The translations under genes and the position numbers were made by a program. From Rosa chinensis (Eukaryota > Streptophyta > Magnoliopsida > Rosales > Rosaceae): a DNA stretch of 64,000 nucleotides. The notes beneath the pieces were generated by a model. The model did not search any database, was not told the DNA's origin, and worked only from the letters and a program-made list of their open reading frames with translations. Below, one piece after another: positions 38,296-48,817 of this stretch (positions are counted from its first letter, which is position 1; each line of letters opens with the position of its first letter). Location: assembly GCF_002994745.2 (NCBI RefSeq), contig NC_037091.1, positions 9,858,501-9,922,500 of the forward strand. Direction: 5' to 3'.

Positions 38296-41200
38296 CTATA
38301 ATCGTGGGAGTTCGGATAACTTTCTCAATCCGATGCTCTTCACATGTTTCTCGAAGGTGGATTTAGGTAACGACTTAGTGAATAAGTCCGCTACATTATC
38401 CTCTGATCGGATTTGATTCACTTCAATCTTTAGGAGTGATTGTTGTTGCTGATTATAAAAGAACTTAGGCGATATATGCTTGGTGTTGTCGCCCTTGATG
38501 AAACCTAACTTCATTTGTTCAATACAAGCTGCATTATCCTCATAAATGCATGTAGGTTCATTTGTGGTAGACTTCAAACCACAACTTCCTTGAATGTGTC
38601 GAATTACGGACCTTAGCCATATACATTCACGTACAGCTTCATGTAGAGCAATAATCTCTGCATGATTTGAGGAAGTAGCAACAAGGGTCTGTTTTGTAGA
38701 CCTCCAAGATATCGCAGTGCTTCCCATGGTAAAGACATAACCAGTTTGGGAGCGACCTTTGTGAGGGTCAGAGAGGTACCCTGCATCAGCAAAACCCATC
38801 AAGACATCATTGTCGTTTTGATGGAGGGAGATAGGAGAATGCCGGCCACCATGAGCGGTGGCGGCGCCGGCGGCGGCAACATGGACGGGGGCGTTTTGCC
38901 TCTTGGGGTCCAATCCCAATTTTCCGTCATTCCTTTTCTCTCTGTAGGGATAGAATAGGCCCATATCAATCGTACCTCTTAGGTATCGAAAGATTGTCTT
39001 TATACCAATCCAATGGCGGCGTGTTGGCGCAGAGCTATGTCGAGCTAACAAGTTCACTGCGAATGAGATATCCGGTCTTGTGCATTGAGCTAAGTACAAT
39101 AATGCGCCTATTGCACTCAAATAGGGCACCTCGGCCTCTAATGGTTCTTCGTCCTCATCCCTTGGACGAAACGGATCTTTTCCGGGCTCAAGACTATGGC
39201 CGATCATGGGAGTACTCGTAGGCTTTGCTTTATCTTCATTAAAGCGCCTTAGGATTTTCTGAGTATATGCAGACTGATGGATCAAGATTCCATCACTACG
39301 GTGCTCGAGTTCTCAACCGAGACAAAACCGTGTTTTCCTAAGATCTTTCATCTCAAATTCGGATTTCAAGTATTTAGCAGTTACCTTCAACTCATCTAGA
39401 GTTCCAATTAGGTTCATGTCATCGACATAAACTGCTACGATTGCAAATCCGGAACTTGTTCTTTTAATGAACACGCATGGGCATATTTCATTGTTAATAT
39501 ATCCCTTCCCAATCAAGTAGTCACTTAGACGGTTATACCACATCCGTCCGGATTGTTTTAATCCATATAGTGAGCGTTTTAATCTTATTGAAAACGCGCT
39601 CCGTGGTTTAGAGCCACTTGATTTGGGTAATTGAAGTCCATCTGGAACCTTAATATATATCTCTGAATCTAGATCCCCATAGAGATATGCTGTAACCACA
39701 TCCATAAGCTACATGTCAAGTTTTTCGGAAACTACCAAACTGACAAGGTAGCGGAACGTTATAACGTCCATTACGGGAGAATATGTCTCCTCGTAGTCAA
39801 TTCCAGGGCGTTGTGAGAAACCTTGCGCCACAAGGCGGGCTTTGTATCTAACAACCTCGTTTTTCTCATTACGCTTTCTAACAAAGACCCATTTATGGCC
39901 AACAGGCTTTACACTTGGGGGTGTCTGCGTTACAGGCCCAAATACCTGTCTCTTTGTTAGTGAATCCAATTCAACCTGGATTGCATCTTTCCATTTAGGC
40001 CAATCCGCTCTTTGTTTGACATTCTTCAACAGAGCGAGGTTCGATATCATCATATTCTATAATTCCTTTTGCAATATGATATGCAAATGCATCATCAATC
40101 GCCATAGAATTTCTATCCATCATCTCATGTACACTAGTGTAATTTATGGAGATCTCTCTATTCTCTGGAGTTGGTTCTGACATTGGAGCGTCCCCCAATG
40201 ATGTCTCTTGGACATAAATATAATCCGGAATATTCTCATGAGATGGATTATTTACATCGATGATTAATGGATTATTTTGTGCCGAACTCGCTTTCTTTCT
40301 TGGGCGAGAATCCATCGAACCTATGGGCCTCCCGCGCTTCTTGGCGGGAGCCGTGGGCCTAGCCACAACGTCACCATCATTGAGAGATGGGACGTTGGCG
40401 CCATGCTCATGCATTCTTGAGTTGGCGTCATGTCCTCTACTTTTAGGGACATCAATCCTTGCAGGCACGTTTGCAGCAGGTATGTGTGATCTCGTCACTT
40501 TAGCGATATCAGAAAACGCATCAGGCATCGAATCTGCTACGTTCTGAAGATCGAGAATTCTCCGCACTTCAATTTCTGACTGTGCGGTTCGGGGATCAAG
40601 ATGAGACAGAGTGGGGACAGACCACGACAATTCCTGTCGTTCCTGTTGAACATTGATGTTCTTATCTCCCCCTAACGACGGGAAGACTGTCTCATCGAAG
40701 TGACAATCCGCAAATCTAGCGGTAAAGAGATCGCCTGTCAAGGGTTCTATGTAGCGGATAATCGTTGGAGAATCATATCCAACATAAAGGCCTAATCGTC
40801 TTTGAGGACCCATTTTGGTGCGCTGTGGCGGCGCAATAGGCACATAGACTGCACACCCAAATATGCGTAAGTGTGAGACATCAGGCTCATACCCAGTAAC
40901 CATCTGGGACGCAGAGAAGGGTTGAGTGGCAGTGGGCCTCAGACGAATAAGCACAGCTGCATGCAATATTGCATAGCCCCAAGCAGAAATAGGGAGATTG
41001 GTGCGCATCACCAATGCTCGAGCAACCATTTGTAGTCGTTTAATGGTGGCTTCTGCGAGACCATTTTGGGTATGAACATGAGGAACAGGATGTTCAACAT
41101 CAATCCCAATGGACATGCAATAATCATCAAAAGTCTTTGATGTAAACTCCCCAGCATTGTCTAATCTTATAGACTTAATGGGATGATCAGGGTGGTGAGC

Positions 41201-42068
41201 CCGTAACTTAATTATTTGTGCTAGGAGTTTAGCAAATGCAGCGTTCCTTGTGGACAATAGCATGACATGTGACCAGCGTGTCGATGCATCAACCAACACC
41301 ATAAAATATCTAAATGGTCCGCATGGTGGTTGAATGGGTCCACAAATATCACCTTGGATTCTTTGCAAGAATGGTATATTTTCTTTGGTGTCCTTTGCAT
41401 AGGATGGTCTCGATCCTAACTTTGCTAAAGAGCAGGCTTTGCAGAACGAATGATGGGCTTTGGAAACAACCAATGAGGATTTTGGTTGAGCCATGAAGTC
41501 ACAATGGACCTTAGAAGTAAAAATGGGAGTCAAGGAAGCAGGGGTGGCGTCAAAGCCACCCTTGGGCCGCAGGGGGATGGCGGCGCCGACCGGGGATGGC
41601 CGGACTTGAGGGGGGGAAGGCGCCGTGAGGCGCAGGTGCTCCTCCTTGATCCAAATTTCGAGTTTTACTTCCTTTCGTTCTGAAAAAAGGATGTCCGTGT
41701 GAAGTCTTTAATATACGGATCATCATGTCACGACCTGGGTGTCCCAAACGGTCGTGCCAAAGCCTATACGTGTCGGAATCCCATAAATCATCTCTCATGA
41801 CATGGTTGGATTCAATTACTCGAATAGTGGTTGCATACAACCCACTAGAGCGACACATAAGTTTCTGTAATACTCGTTTATGTCCGTAGTCATTAGAGGT
41901 GATGCAAAGGAACTCTTGTCCATTCTCACAATGTGTTTCCACATGAAAACCATTGGCTCTTATATCTTTGAAATAATAAAGTTCAAAAAACATGTCTACG
42001 ACATGAGATAAAATAAATCGATACTTTATTAATAATATCCAATGATGACACCAAAGTTTCGTGACCAT
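38296..42068 (-). pseudogene. Copia pol (pre-integrase, integrase, RT, RNase H), broken
   Basis: On the minus strand, 42068-41550 carries FKDIRANGFHVETHCENGQ and the pre-integrase YRLWHDRLGHPGRDMM. A frameshift near 41,550 leads to the integrase in 41533-39995: HHSFCKACSLAKLGSRPS, RYFMVLVDASTRWSHVML, IRLDNAGEFTSKTFDDYC and HTQNGLAEATIKRLQM. Another frameshift near 40,020 leads to the RT (WVFVRKRNEKNEVVRYKARL, YGLKQSGRMWY, YVDDMNLIG), with stops at about 39,710 and near 39,325. RNase H follows (ADAGYLSDPHKGRSQTGYVF, EDNAACIEQ, VADLFTKSLP). Two GC-rich Pro/Ala/Gly-rich inserts interrupt it, one after HGHPFFRTKGS and one before GGRHSPISL. Confidence 0.9.
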
Positions 42069-42418
42069 AATCTAATCCAATATAAAAATCAAATCGTAGA
42101 CAAATCGTAGTCACTCTATCCGTTCGGCAATTTCAATTTAGTTGTGACCAGGTAAGGTAAGGCGAGATTTTGGTGGAGCGTTGCTCACTTTTAAAACCGT
42201 TCTCTCAGATCAAACCTTGCCTAGACATCACAAGTACTCTTGAGTACGCTTAGAGGGAAAGAGTTAATACAATAAGTCATTTTATTGATATAAGGCATAA
42301 TTGCCATGACATAATTCTTGGAAAAATAAAAGACTATAAATAAAAATCTGCGGTATTTTGTCTTCATCGCCAGATTTAAAGTCTTTGTGAACTCGAAGTC
42401 TTGATCACCATGATGCGA

Positions 42419-43345
42419 CTACCTTCGTAGGTACATTGCAAATTCAGGTCCATTGATCAGACGTTCCATATCAGAAATAGACACCATAAAGAGGATTCTC
42501 CCTTGATTGAGGCGCATTGGCGCAATATGCATAGTCCCTAGGACTGGTGGCGTTGGAAAGTGGTGCCCATGGCCAACGTTGGCTCCATGGTTTCCAACCC
42601 TATTTCCCTCAAAATCACGCCTCCTACTGTCGTGGGATTGTCGCCTTGAGCGATTACCTTCTTGAGCATTTCGATCGTATGGATCATGACGTCGATGGCG
42701 ACTTTCTCTAGCCATAGGACGATGCTCTTGATAGCTATCTTGAAGCCTATCAAATCTTCTTTTCACAAGTTCATTGCCATGTCTTTCAGTAGTGACCATA
42801 GCTTCAATAAGCTGTTGAAAACTTGTGATTCGCCTTGCATTTACATGAGTCCGGAATAAGTCAGAGGACCTCATAGCATAGACGGGGAAGGTATTGAGGG
42901 TTTTCTCAATCAATTGGTCTTCTGTGATTGTTTTTCCACAGAGACGCATCATTGCTTTGATGCTGAGAGCTTCCGAATAAAATTGCATGACAGTGTCAAA
43001 TTCATAGAAGCGAAGATCGTTCCATTCTGCTTCTGTATTCGGAAGAATGGAGTCACGAACATTGCCATATCGTTCGCGAAGCGCATGCCAAAGCTTTATG
43101 GCGCTATCCTCATTTATGAACTCAAACTGGAGGTCACTATCCATGTGACGTTTCATAAAGGCAAGTGCCTTGGAATTATCTTTCTCAGTTTGAGGGTCTG
43201 GAGCTGTTTCTATAAGACAAAGCTCTTGGATTGTATGCAATAAATCACGGGCAATGAGGTGGATCTCGACATCAGTGACCCAAATTAAGTACCTTTTGCC
43301 TGCATAATCCAATGGAACAAAATCGAGTTTGTTTGTGTTTGACAT
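42419..43345 (-). CDS. Copia gag (UBN2-type), lacking a zinc knuckle
   Basis: This 308-aa ORF begins MSNTNKLDFVPLDYAGKRYL and contains the capsid-like motifs KLWHALRERYGN, WNDLRFYEFDTVMQFYSEAL and TLNTFPVYAMRSSDLF, typical of plant Copia gag. Its C-terminal third is Arg/His-rich, but no CCHC knuckle is present and it ends before the protease. It is one of the few undamaged ORFs in the element. Confidence 0.85.
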   Translation of the reverse strand: MSNTNKLDFVPLDYAGKRYLIWVTDVEIHLIARDLLHTIQELCLIETAPDPQTEKDNSKALAFMKRHMDSDLQFEFINEDSAIKLWHALRERYGNVRDSILPNTEAEWNDLRFYEFDTVMQFYSEALSIKAMMRLCGKTITEDQLIEKTLNTFPVYAMRSSDLFRTHVNARRITSFQQLIEAMVTTERHGNELVKRRFDRLQDSYQEHRPMARESRHRRHDPYDRNAQEGNRSRRQSHDSRRRDFEGNRVGNHGANVGHGHHFPTPPVLGTMHIAPMRLNQGRILFMVSISDMERLINGPEFAMYLRR

Positions 43346-44235
43346 CCTGAAAGATGAAACAAAAACAAGTTAGTTTCGGAGTCAATGCTTCCATGAAAAC
43401 TAAATAAGATTTCCGAGCTATGCTACCAAGAAATCGATTTCCAAGAATAATTGGATTAGACCGAAACAATGATGTTTAAATGGTCAAAATCTATGCTCAC
43501 GAACGCTCTTAGTCCGTAGCTTACGAACGCTCTTAGTTTGTTAAATCGATGCTTACGGACGCTCTTAGTCCGAAGTCTTACGAACGCTCTTAGTTCGTTA
43601 ATTGCGTGAATCCCCACGATTCCACTTTTCTCAAAAATCGAACCCACGTTATAAGAAAGGTGGGATGTAGAAGAAGGGAGGTTTTCAAGTCCCCGAGAAA
43701 AGAAGAAGAAATATAAATTCTGAAATTATAGGAACTTCAAAACTTACTCTTTTGAATACTTACTTGTATTTGGATCACGCGCGTGTCGATGCAGGCGTGA
43801 TGGAGCGAAGCAATCCGAGTAGATTCTGTTCTGAACAGCTTGTACCTCGATTGGTGTACAGATCTCAATATGACTCCGATAAGGCTGAAATTCGGAGGTT
43901 AGATGGAAGAGACAGAGACGAACAACTTTGATGAAGAAAGTTTTTCGATCTGAGCTTCCGAACTAGACGTTTCGAGGCTTGCAAGAAGACGGATGTGCAC
44001 AGGAACGGGAAAAAGATGCAGTGGGTGTGCGTTGGCTTGTTTGCGCAGCAGGGATGCTTCGGTGGCAGCAGGCTGGAACGCAGGGCTGCAGGGAGGGGGC
44101 AGCAGGGGCTGCTGTGCAAGGTTGCAAGCGCACGGGCGCTCGGGCTGCAGCGAAGGCTCGGCTATCTCGGGCTAGGGGCTGATTTGTGAATGAGTTTTGG
44201 TTTTCTGTTTTGTGGTTAGAGTCGTGCTGATAACG

Positions 44236-44442
44236 TGTTTAAGTATAATGTATTTGAGAGAGATTGATGAGAGAGATGTGTTCTTATTATTGAGAATAGG
44301 AGCCCTATATATAGGGATTACAAAGTGCTAGTTCTAATGTTACAAGGAATACCAATCCGTGTAGGATTGGGAAATCTAGAACCTTCTCTCCTATTGCTAC
44401 TCCTAGTTTGATAAGGCACACTAAATCGATATTCCTTCAACA
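44236..44442 (-). repeat. 5' LTR of the SYD-locus Copia
   Basis: This is the upstream LTR relative to the minus-strand coding direction, 207 bp. It contains ccctatatatagggatt, which can act as the TATA region on either strand. The copy at 37890-38096 appears base-for-base the same. Confidence 0.93.
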
Positions 44443-45761
44443 CAAGTGAAATTATAGAGCCTAGCCGCTTAGAAAATAAAATGCACTTCAAAATACACTT
44501 CATAGATTAACTGTCTGAGCTCCACTGGACAAAGGAATGCGTGATGACTTCAAAGACTCAATATCAAGGCCATGTTGATTAATAACAGTCTCCATGGCCC
44601 TTGGTAGATCAAAGAAGACAGTTAGACAAGATGGTTAAAAATTAAGACAATGGGCGGAAGACCCAATAAACTAGTTAATTAAGGAAAAATAAAGCACAGA
44701 AACTATTGATATATCAAAAGAAAAAAAAAATGAGACAAATGGGGCATATCAGACTCGCATTAAAGAAATAGGTAGCAGTACGAACAACTAAACCAGAAAA
44801 ATAGTTCATGTAAAAGAATCTTCAAACCAAAAGCAACCCCATTACGTCAAGTAAAACCATTACACTCACAAAACAGACTCCATAAAGCAAACTACATGAA
44901 ACTGTTATTCAGTTGCAGACACCATCCAAGACTGTCCAGTTTCACTCCAGCCCTCAAAATTACGCAGTCAGAGAGCATGTTTAATAATGCAATGAGCCAC
45001 AAGTTTATTAACTCGTTGCAGAGACCTAAGAATCACCTTCAAAGTCTCAACGCATTAATATCATCCAAACCCCCCGATATAACTCAAGTCCAAATTCTCT
45101 GTGCAACTAGGCATCCATTACCCCACTTGCATCTGCTTGTACTTCCAATTGAGGTAAGAACATTAACTAGCAAAAGCTGAAAATCCAACTGCCGCAAAAG
45201 GATGCGCGAATTTTGAAATTACAGAACTATAGCTCTCAAAACGGCTGGAACAATCAACCACTGCACAGCTTCCACATAGAGCTTGGTGGCAAGTTTGGCC
45301 GGCTCATCTGTAGAGTCCTGAATGAGTTTGTGCAGAAACTTGGTTGCTTCCAACTCAACCATTATGTGACGAAGCTGGCATCTCATTAGAACTTGCACCA
45401 TGCAAAATGACTGAAATCAAATTCAAAGAAACTATCAAATTCAAGCTCTCAAGTTCACAGAAACGCGTATGATATTGTAATTAGGGCAAAACAATCAAGC
45501 TCTGAACTTTTCTGGGGACCAAGTCTGGAAATTGAGAAAGGGAAGGTAGGTTTGGTATCGATTTTTATTATAATAGAAGCAAAGCAATAAGAGAATCAGA
45601 TGGAGAAGGCTGATCAGAATACCTAATGGCAGATCGGAGCCGGAATCGGACGGGAACGAGCGATTCATAGAGACAATGGGAGAGATTGAAAATGGTGTAA
45701 AAATTTTACTTTGGGTTTTCTGCTCTGAGTGACCGAGGGTGACACCAAGGGCTAATTTGGT

Positions 45762-46782
45762 TTTTTTTTTTTAGAAAATAGATAACTTCATTACTTATCT
45801 ATGGCCAGAAGACATGTACATCATAAGTTATCTTATACCAAATTCTAAATGGCACAAGCCGCTAAGCATATGACAGGTGACCCTCATTGCTAACAAATGC
45901 GCTCACTTATTTGAGCCTAAAAACTAGAAGGACCCAAACCTTCACAACCAAACTCCCCCTCATAGTAAAACTAGTCGCCTAGAGACCTCAACTGGTGTAT
46001 AACTAGAGAACCAAGAATTAAGCCGATGAAGACCAAGCCCAATTGATAGGCTAAGAACTAAGACAAGAAAACTAGACAGAATAATGCACACAGGTGCGTC
46101 GAAACGGGGGAAAGCCTACCTAAACAAAAAGCTAAAAACTAAACTAAAGACTTGCAAGAAGCACAGCAACGGTCCATGGCCCATGGCCCAAAAAGATAAC
46201 CCAACCCATCAAGGAGATCCATAGGCCTCAAACCAAGAGACCACCGCCATAGATTTGCGTTGCAACCATCCAACACTGCCGCCCCGCTCCGACGACTCCC
46301 TTCCACAACCATAAAGTTCAGAAAACAAGGCCAACGAACTAGAAAAGGCAACATTGTGCCCATCCCAGATCAGAGACCGCTGCCTTTGTGCACGATGCAA
46401 CTGCATCAGATTCTGGCAGAAAGACGTCTCCACCAGCCCAGCCAACCTGCCACCAACACTCACCAATCAACAAAGAGTCCAGTCGCCAGTCTCCTAGTCC
46501 TCCGACCTGTCGATCACCACCATTGCACAAAACCAGATCAGAAAAAGTAAGAAGTCATTGCCGTCCATCCAAGCTAGTCATGATCTCGTCCCACGCCCAT
46601 CAAACCCGCTGCTCCTCTTGCAAGGTAGATCGATCCGTCCGGCGACGCGCCTTCGGGCTGTCTTCGTCGGACGGCTAGGAGGAAGCTAGAGTTGGACGCT
46701 TGCGGCTCTCGGCTAGGAGGAAGCTAAGGTTTTTTTTTTTTTTTGAGAGAGTTTTCTTTCTCTCAATGTTTGTTTCTTCGTC
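45762..46782 (-). mobile_element. LINE-like retroposon, copy 2
   Basis: A 17-bp duplication, ccaagggctaatttggt, lies at 45745-45761 and 46783-46799. A poly-T run at the left edge is the poly-A tail of a minus-strand insertion. The right end is a CT/A-rich 5' leader with an A run of about 17 on the minus strand. There is no reverse transcriptase. A minus-strand ORF of 85 aa (46466-46209) might be a remnant of LINE ORF1, but I could not assign a domain. At about 1.0 kb it is a deleted, non-autonomous derivative. Confidence 0.75.
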
Positions 46783-46799
46783 CCAAGGGCTAATTTGGT

Positions 46800-48200
46800 G
46801 ATTAGTTTAAAAGTTGATTTAGCCGTGCTGTGCTGTGAGAATAATCGGTTAGTAAAATTAGGTAGCTGAATGTTTGGTAAATTGTACTTTTAAAAGGGTG
46901 CCGTTGATTATTTTGTCTATCAAATACTTTGCCGAGTCTCTGATTTCTTATACAATGGTTTGTAAGTACCATAGTTAGTAAAAAAACAGGACGTGTATAG
47001 TACGCGAAAAATAAGTACGTGTATTATTCGGACATTTTATCAAATAATTCGTTGAAAAGTTCGGTAAAATATTTTTACTTAATTAAATAATTAAAATTTT
47101 TAATTTAGATTTATTTTTGTTCAATAATCTGTGTAAAATACGGGAAAAAAAATTTGTGTATAGTACGTGTATAATACTATTGACTTTTAAAAGTACAGAA
47201 AATTTAACGAGTCTCTTTCAAAAATACGAAGTACAGAAATATTTAAAAAAAAAACGTAATTAAGTACGTGTTTTATTGAGTATAATACGAAAAATTACTA
47301 ACTAAGGTAAGTACAAAAACAATGTTTAATTGTGAATTTCGATATAATAGTGCTATGAGTTTAAATAATGATAAAAAAAAGGGGCATGAAGTTAAAAATG
47401 GTGGTGTTACGAGTAATAACATTTATTACTTTAGGTCACGACTATGTCAATTTACTGACTCAGCCCTTGACCTGACCAGTCTTCCTCTGGCTAGTGGAAG
47501 GCAGAAAATGGTATTTTTGTAAAGTTGGTGACCAGGCAACGCTCATATCGCTAAACTTGTAAGCCTCGTCGATGTCGCGTACACTGAGGACTGTCGACAC
47601 TTTGGCTCCCTTTTTCTGGAGGAAAGGCTTTAAGAAGCAATCGGCATGGTTTGCAACCATTTCATTTTTAAGAAAATCATACATCTCAACTGAGTGGCTC
47701 TCAATTTTGTCAGGCACCTTCCTCACAATCTAGTCATATAGAAGCTTCATGGAGGCAGAGTTGAAACTATCCTCATGAAAAGTCTCATGTTTTTTGAACC
47801 AATTGAAAGAGAGGACTCGTGAAGTGTAAAATCAAGAACCTAACTTCATTACCAAATCTTTAATTATCTGTAAATATATCAAGACCCTAACTTTAATACC
47901 AAATATTCCGGGACATACCAAGGACCACTTTATATAAGGGTTGTCGTTTGTTGAAACTTTGAAAGGTGTTCCTCAATCCGACGAATCACTTCCATATATG
48001 AAATTGTTATGAAAATCATTCATAGTTTGGTGAAAGGCGGTCATCAAGCTAAGGTAGTCTTGCACTACTGGAAAAACCCCCTCACCCATATGGATCAAAG
48101 GCTCTGGTACCAAATCTTAGGAAAGAAAATTTAAAGGAATTAAGCTAAACAAGTTTCATATCAATTCATCAATAGCTTCATGAGCTTGAGTGAATACTAT
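46800..48200. other. Intergenic DNA with MITE and retroelement traces
   Basis: The first about 150 bp are similar to the MITE-like sequence at 10.0-10.2 kb. A minus-strand ORF at 47460-47726 (88 aa, MRKVPDKIESHSVEMYDFLK at its start) is of unknown origin. At about 48,085-48,110 the sequence ggctctggtaccaaatctta resembles the inverse of a tRNA-Met primer site next to an LTR. It may be the trace of an eroded retrotransposon, but no LTR pair was found. Confidence 0.35.
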
Positions 48201-48452
48201 ATCTATACTATTATTAAGAGAAGAGAGCTTGCTCTCCATAAATGATTTTTTTTACTAATTTATCCTTAATATATTAAAATACTTTAAATCAGGTAAAATC
48301 AATAGGGATAATAAAATCAATTAACAAAATAAAAAATAAAAACAAAAAAAAATTAAATGTAGTGGAAACATGAAAAGTGGAAACTCCCACTATTTTTAAC
48401 TACCTTCCCACACACTCTTGAAAAAAGACCAATGTGTGTAGGCCAATGCTAG
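48201..48452. mobile_element. Possible small non-autonomous Helitron
   Basis: The segment begins tctatactattattaagaga and ends atgctagt, resembling the TC...CTAGT ends of plant Helitrons, and the 5' neighbour is A as expected. However, I see no GC-rich hairpin just before the 3' end and the following base is not T. Both weaken the call. Confidence 0.3.
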
Positions 48453-48817
48453 TATAAAGAAATGAATCCTTTCATTAGTCGTCAGCGACCATATTCTATG
48501 TGGGTTTTACACTAATGGGTATAAAGCAGACTAGAGGTAATACATAGTAGAGTCTTAAAATGAATTTTTTCTTTTCTTTTCTTGGGCCGCTGCCCATTCC
48601 CCGTAATATCTGGAAAGTTAAAAATCTAAATTTTAGGCCCATTAAAAAGGCCCAATATTTGGGTGTCTTGGGACTCGAAAGGGTTCGGTTTGTGTGGGTC
48701 CCAGTTACTAGGGCACAGCAGTCTGAACTCTGAAGGCAAAAAAAAACAAAAAGAAAGGAAAAAAGAATTGTTTGTTGAGAAACCCTAATTCTATAATACA
48801 GATCAGGTGAGGGCGCG

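Larger units (their letters stand above)
37890..44442 (-). mobile_element. Defective Ty1/Copia retrotransposon inside the SYD relic
   Basis: Two 207-bp LTRs (37890-38096 and 44236-44442), starting tgtttaag and ending ttcaaca on the plus strand, are identical as far as I can compare by eye. The duplication caagt is present at 37885-37889 and 44443-44447. Internal coding runs on the minus strand. A polypurine tract, aagggggag on that strand, adjoins the 3' LTR at 38,097. The sequence next to the 5' LTR (ttatcagcacga on the minus strand) takes the primer-site position. Coding order is gag, integrase, reverse transcriptase, RNase H. About 350 bp between gag and integrase are non-coding, where the zinc knuckle and protease should be. 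Stops and frameshifts disrupt pol. Confidence 0.95.
35936..45690 (-). pseudogene. SYD: SPLAYED-type SWI/SNF chromatin remodeller, gutted and split by Copia
   Basis: SYD is a large SNF2-family ATPase that remodels chromatin at developmental and defence genes. The N-terminal exon at about 45,381-45,275 reads MPASSHN, then, after a one-base insertion near 45,360, VELEATKFLHKLIQDSTDEP and AKLATKLYV, matching the SYD N-terminus as I recall it. The next exon (LQHMK type) was not found. A later exon at about 44,610-44,520 gives RAMETVINQHGLDIESLKSS but lacks a clear acceptor. Beyond the Copia, an exon from about 37,830 reads GSS*AAGVAKDSNSGLAE (TAG in place of an expected Gln) and then SFDHETPSSLDSRSANSQSQ. 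It runs, with further frame changes, into a block of roughly 100-bp repeats. The SNF2 helicase core, bromodomain-type or AT-hook regions are absent, so this is a non-functional relic. Confidence 0.85.

Noticed and set aside
46139..46678. Several overlapping ORFs on both strands
   Set aside because: They lie inside a LINE-like retroposon and none shows a recognisable reverse transcriptase or nuclease motif.
47460..47726. 88-aa minus-strand ORF (IESHSVEMYDFLKNEM)
   Set aside because: It looks somewhat protein-like but I could not link it to any family or neighbouring exon; listed only within the intergenic entry.
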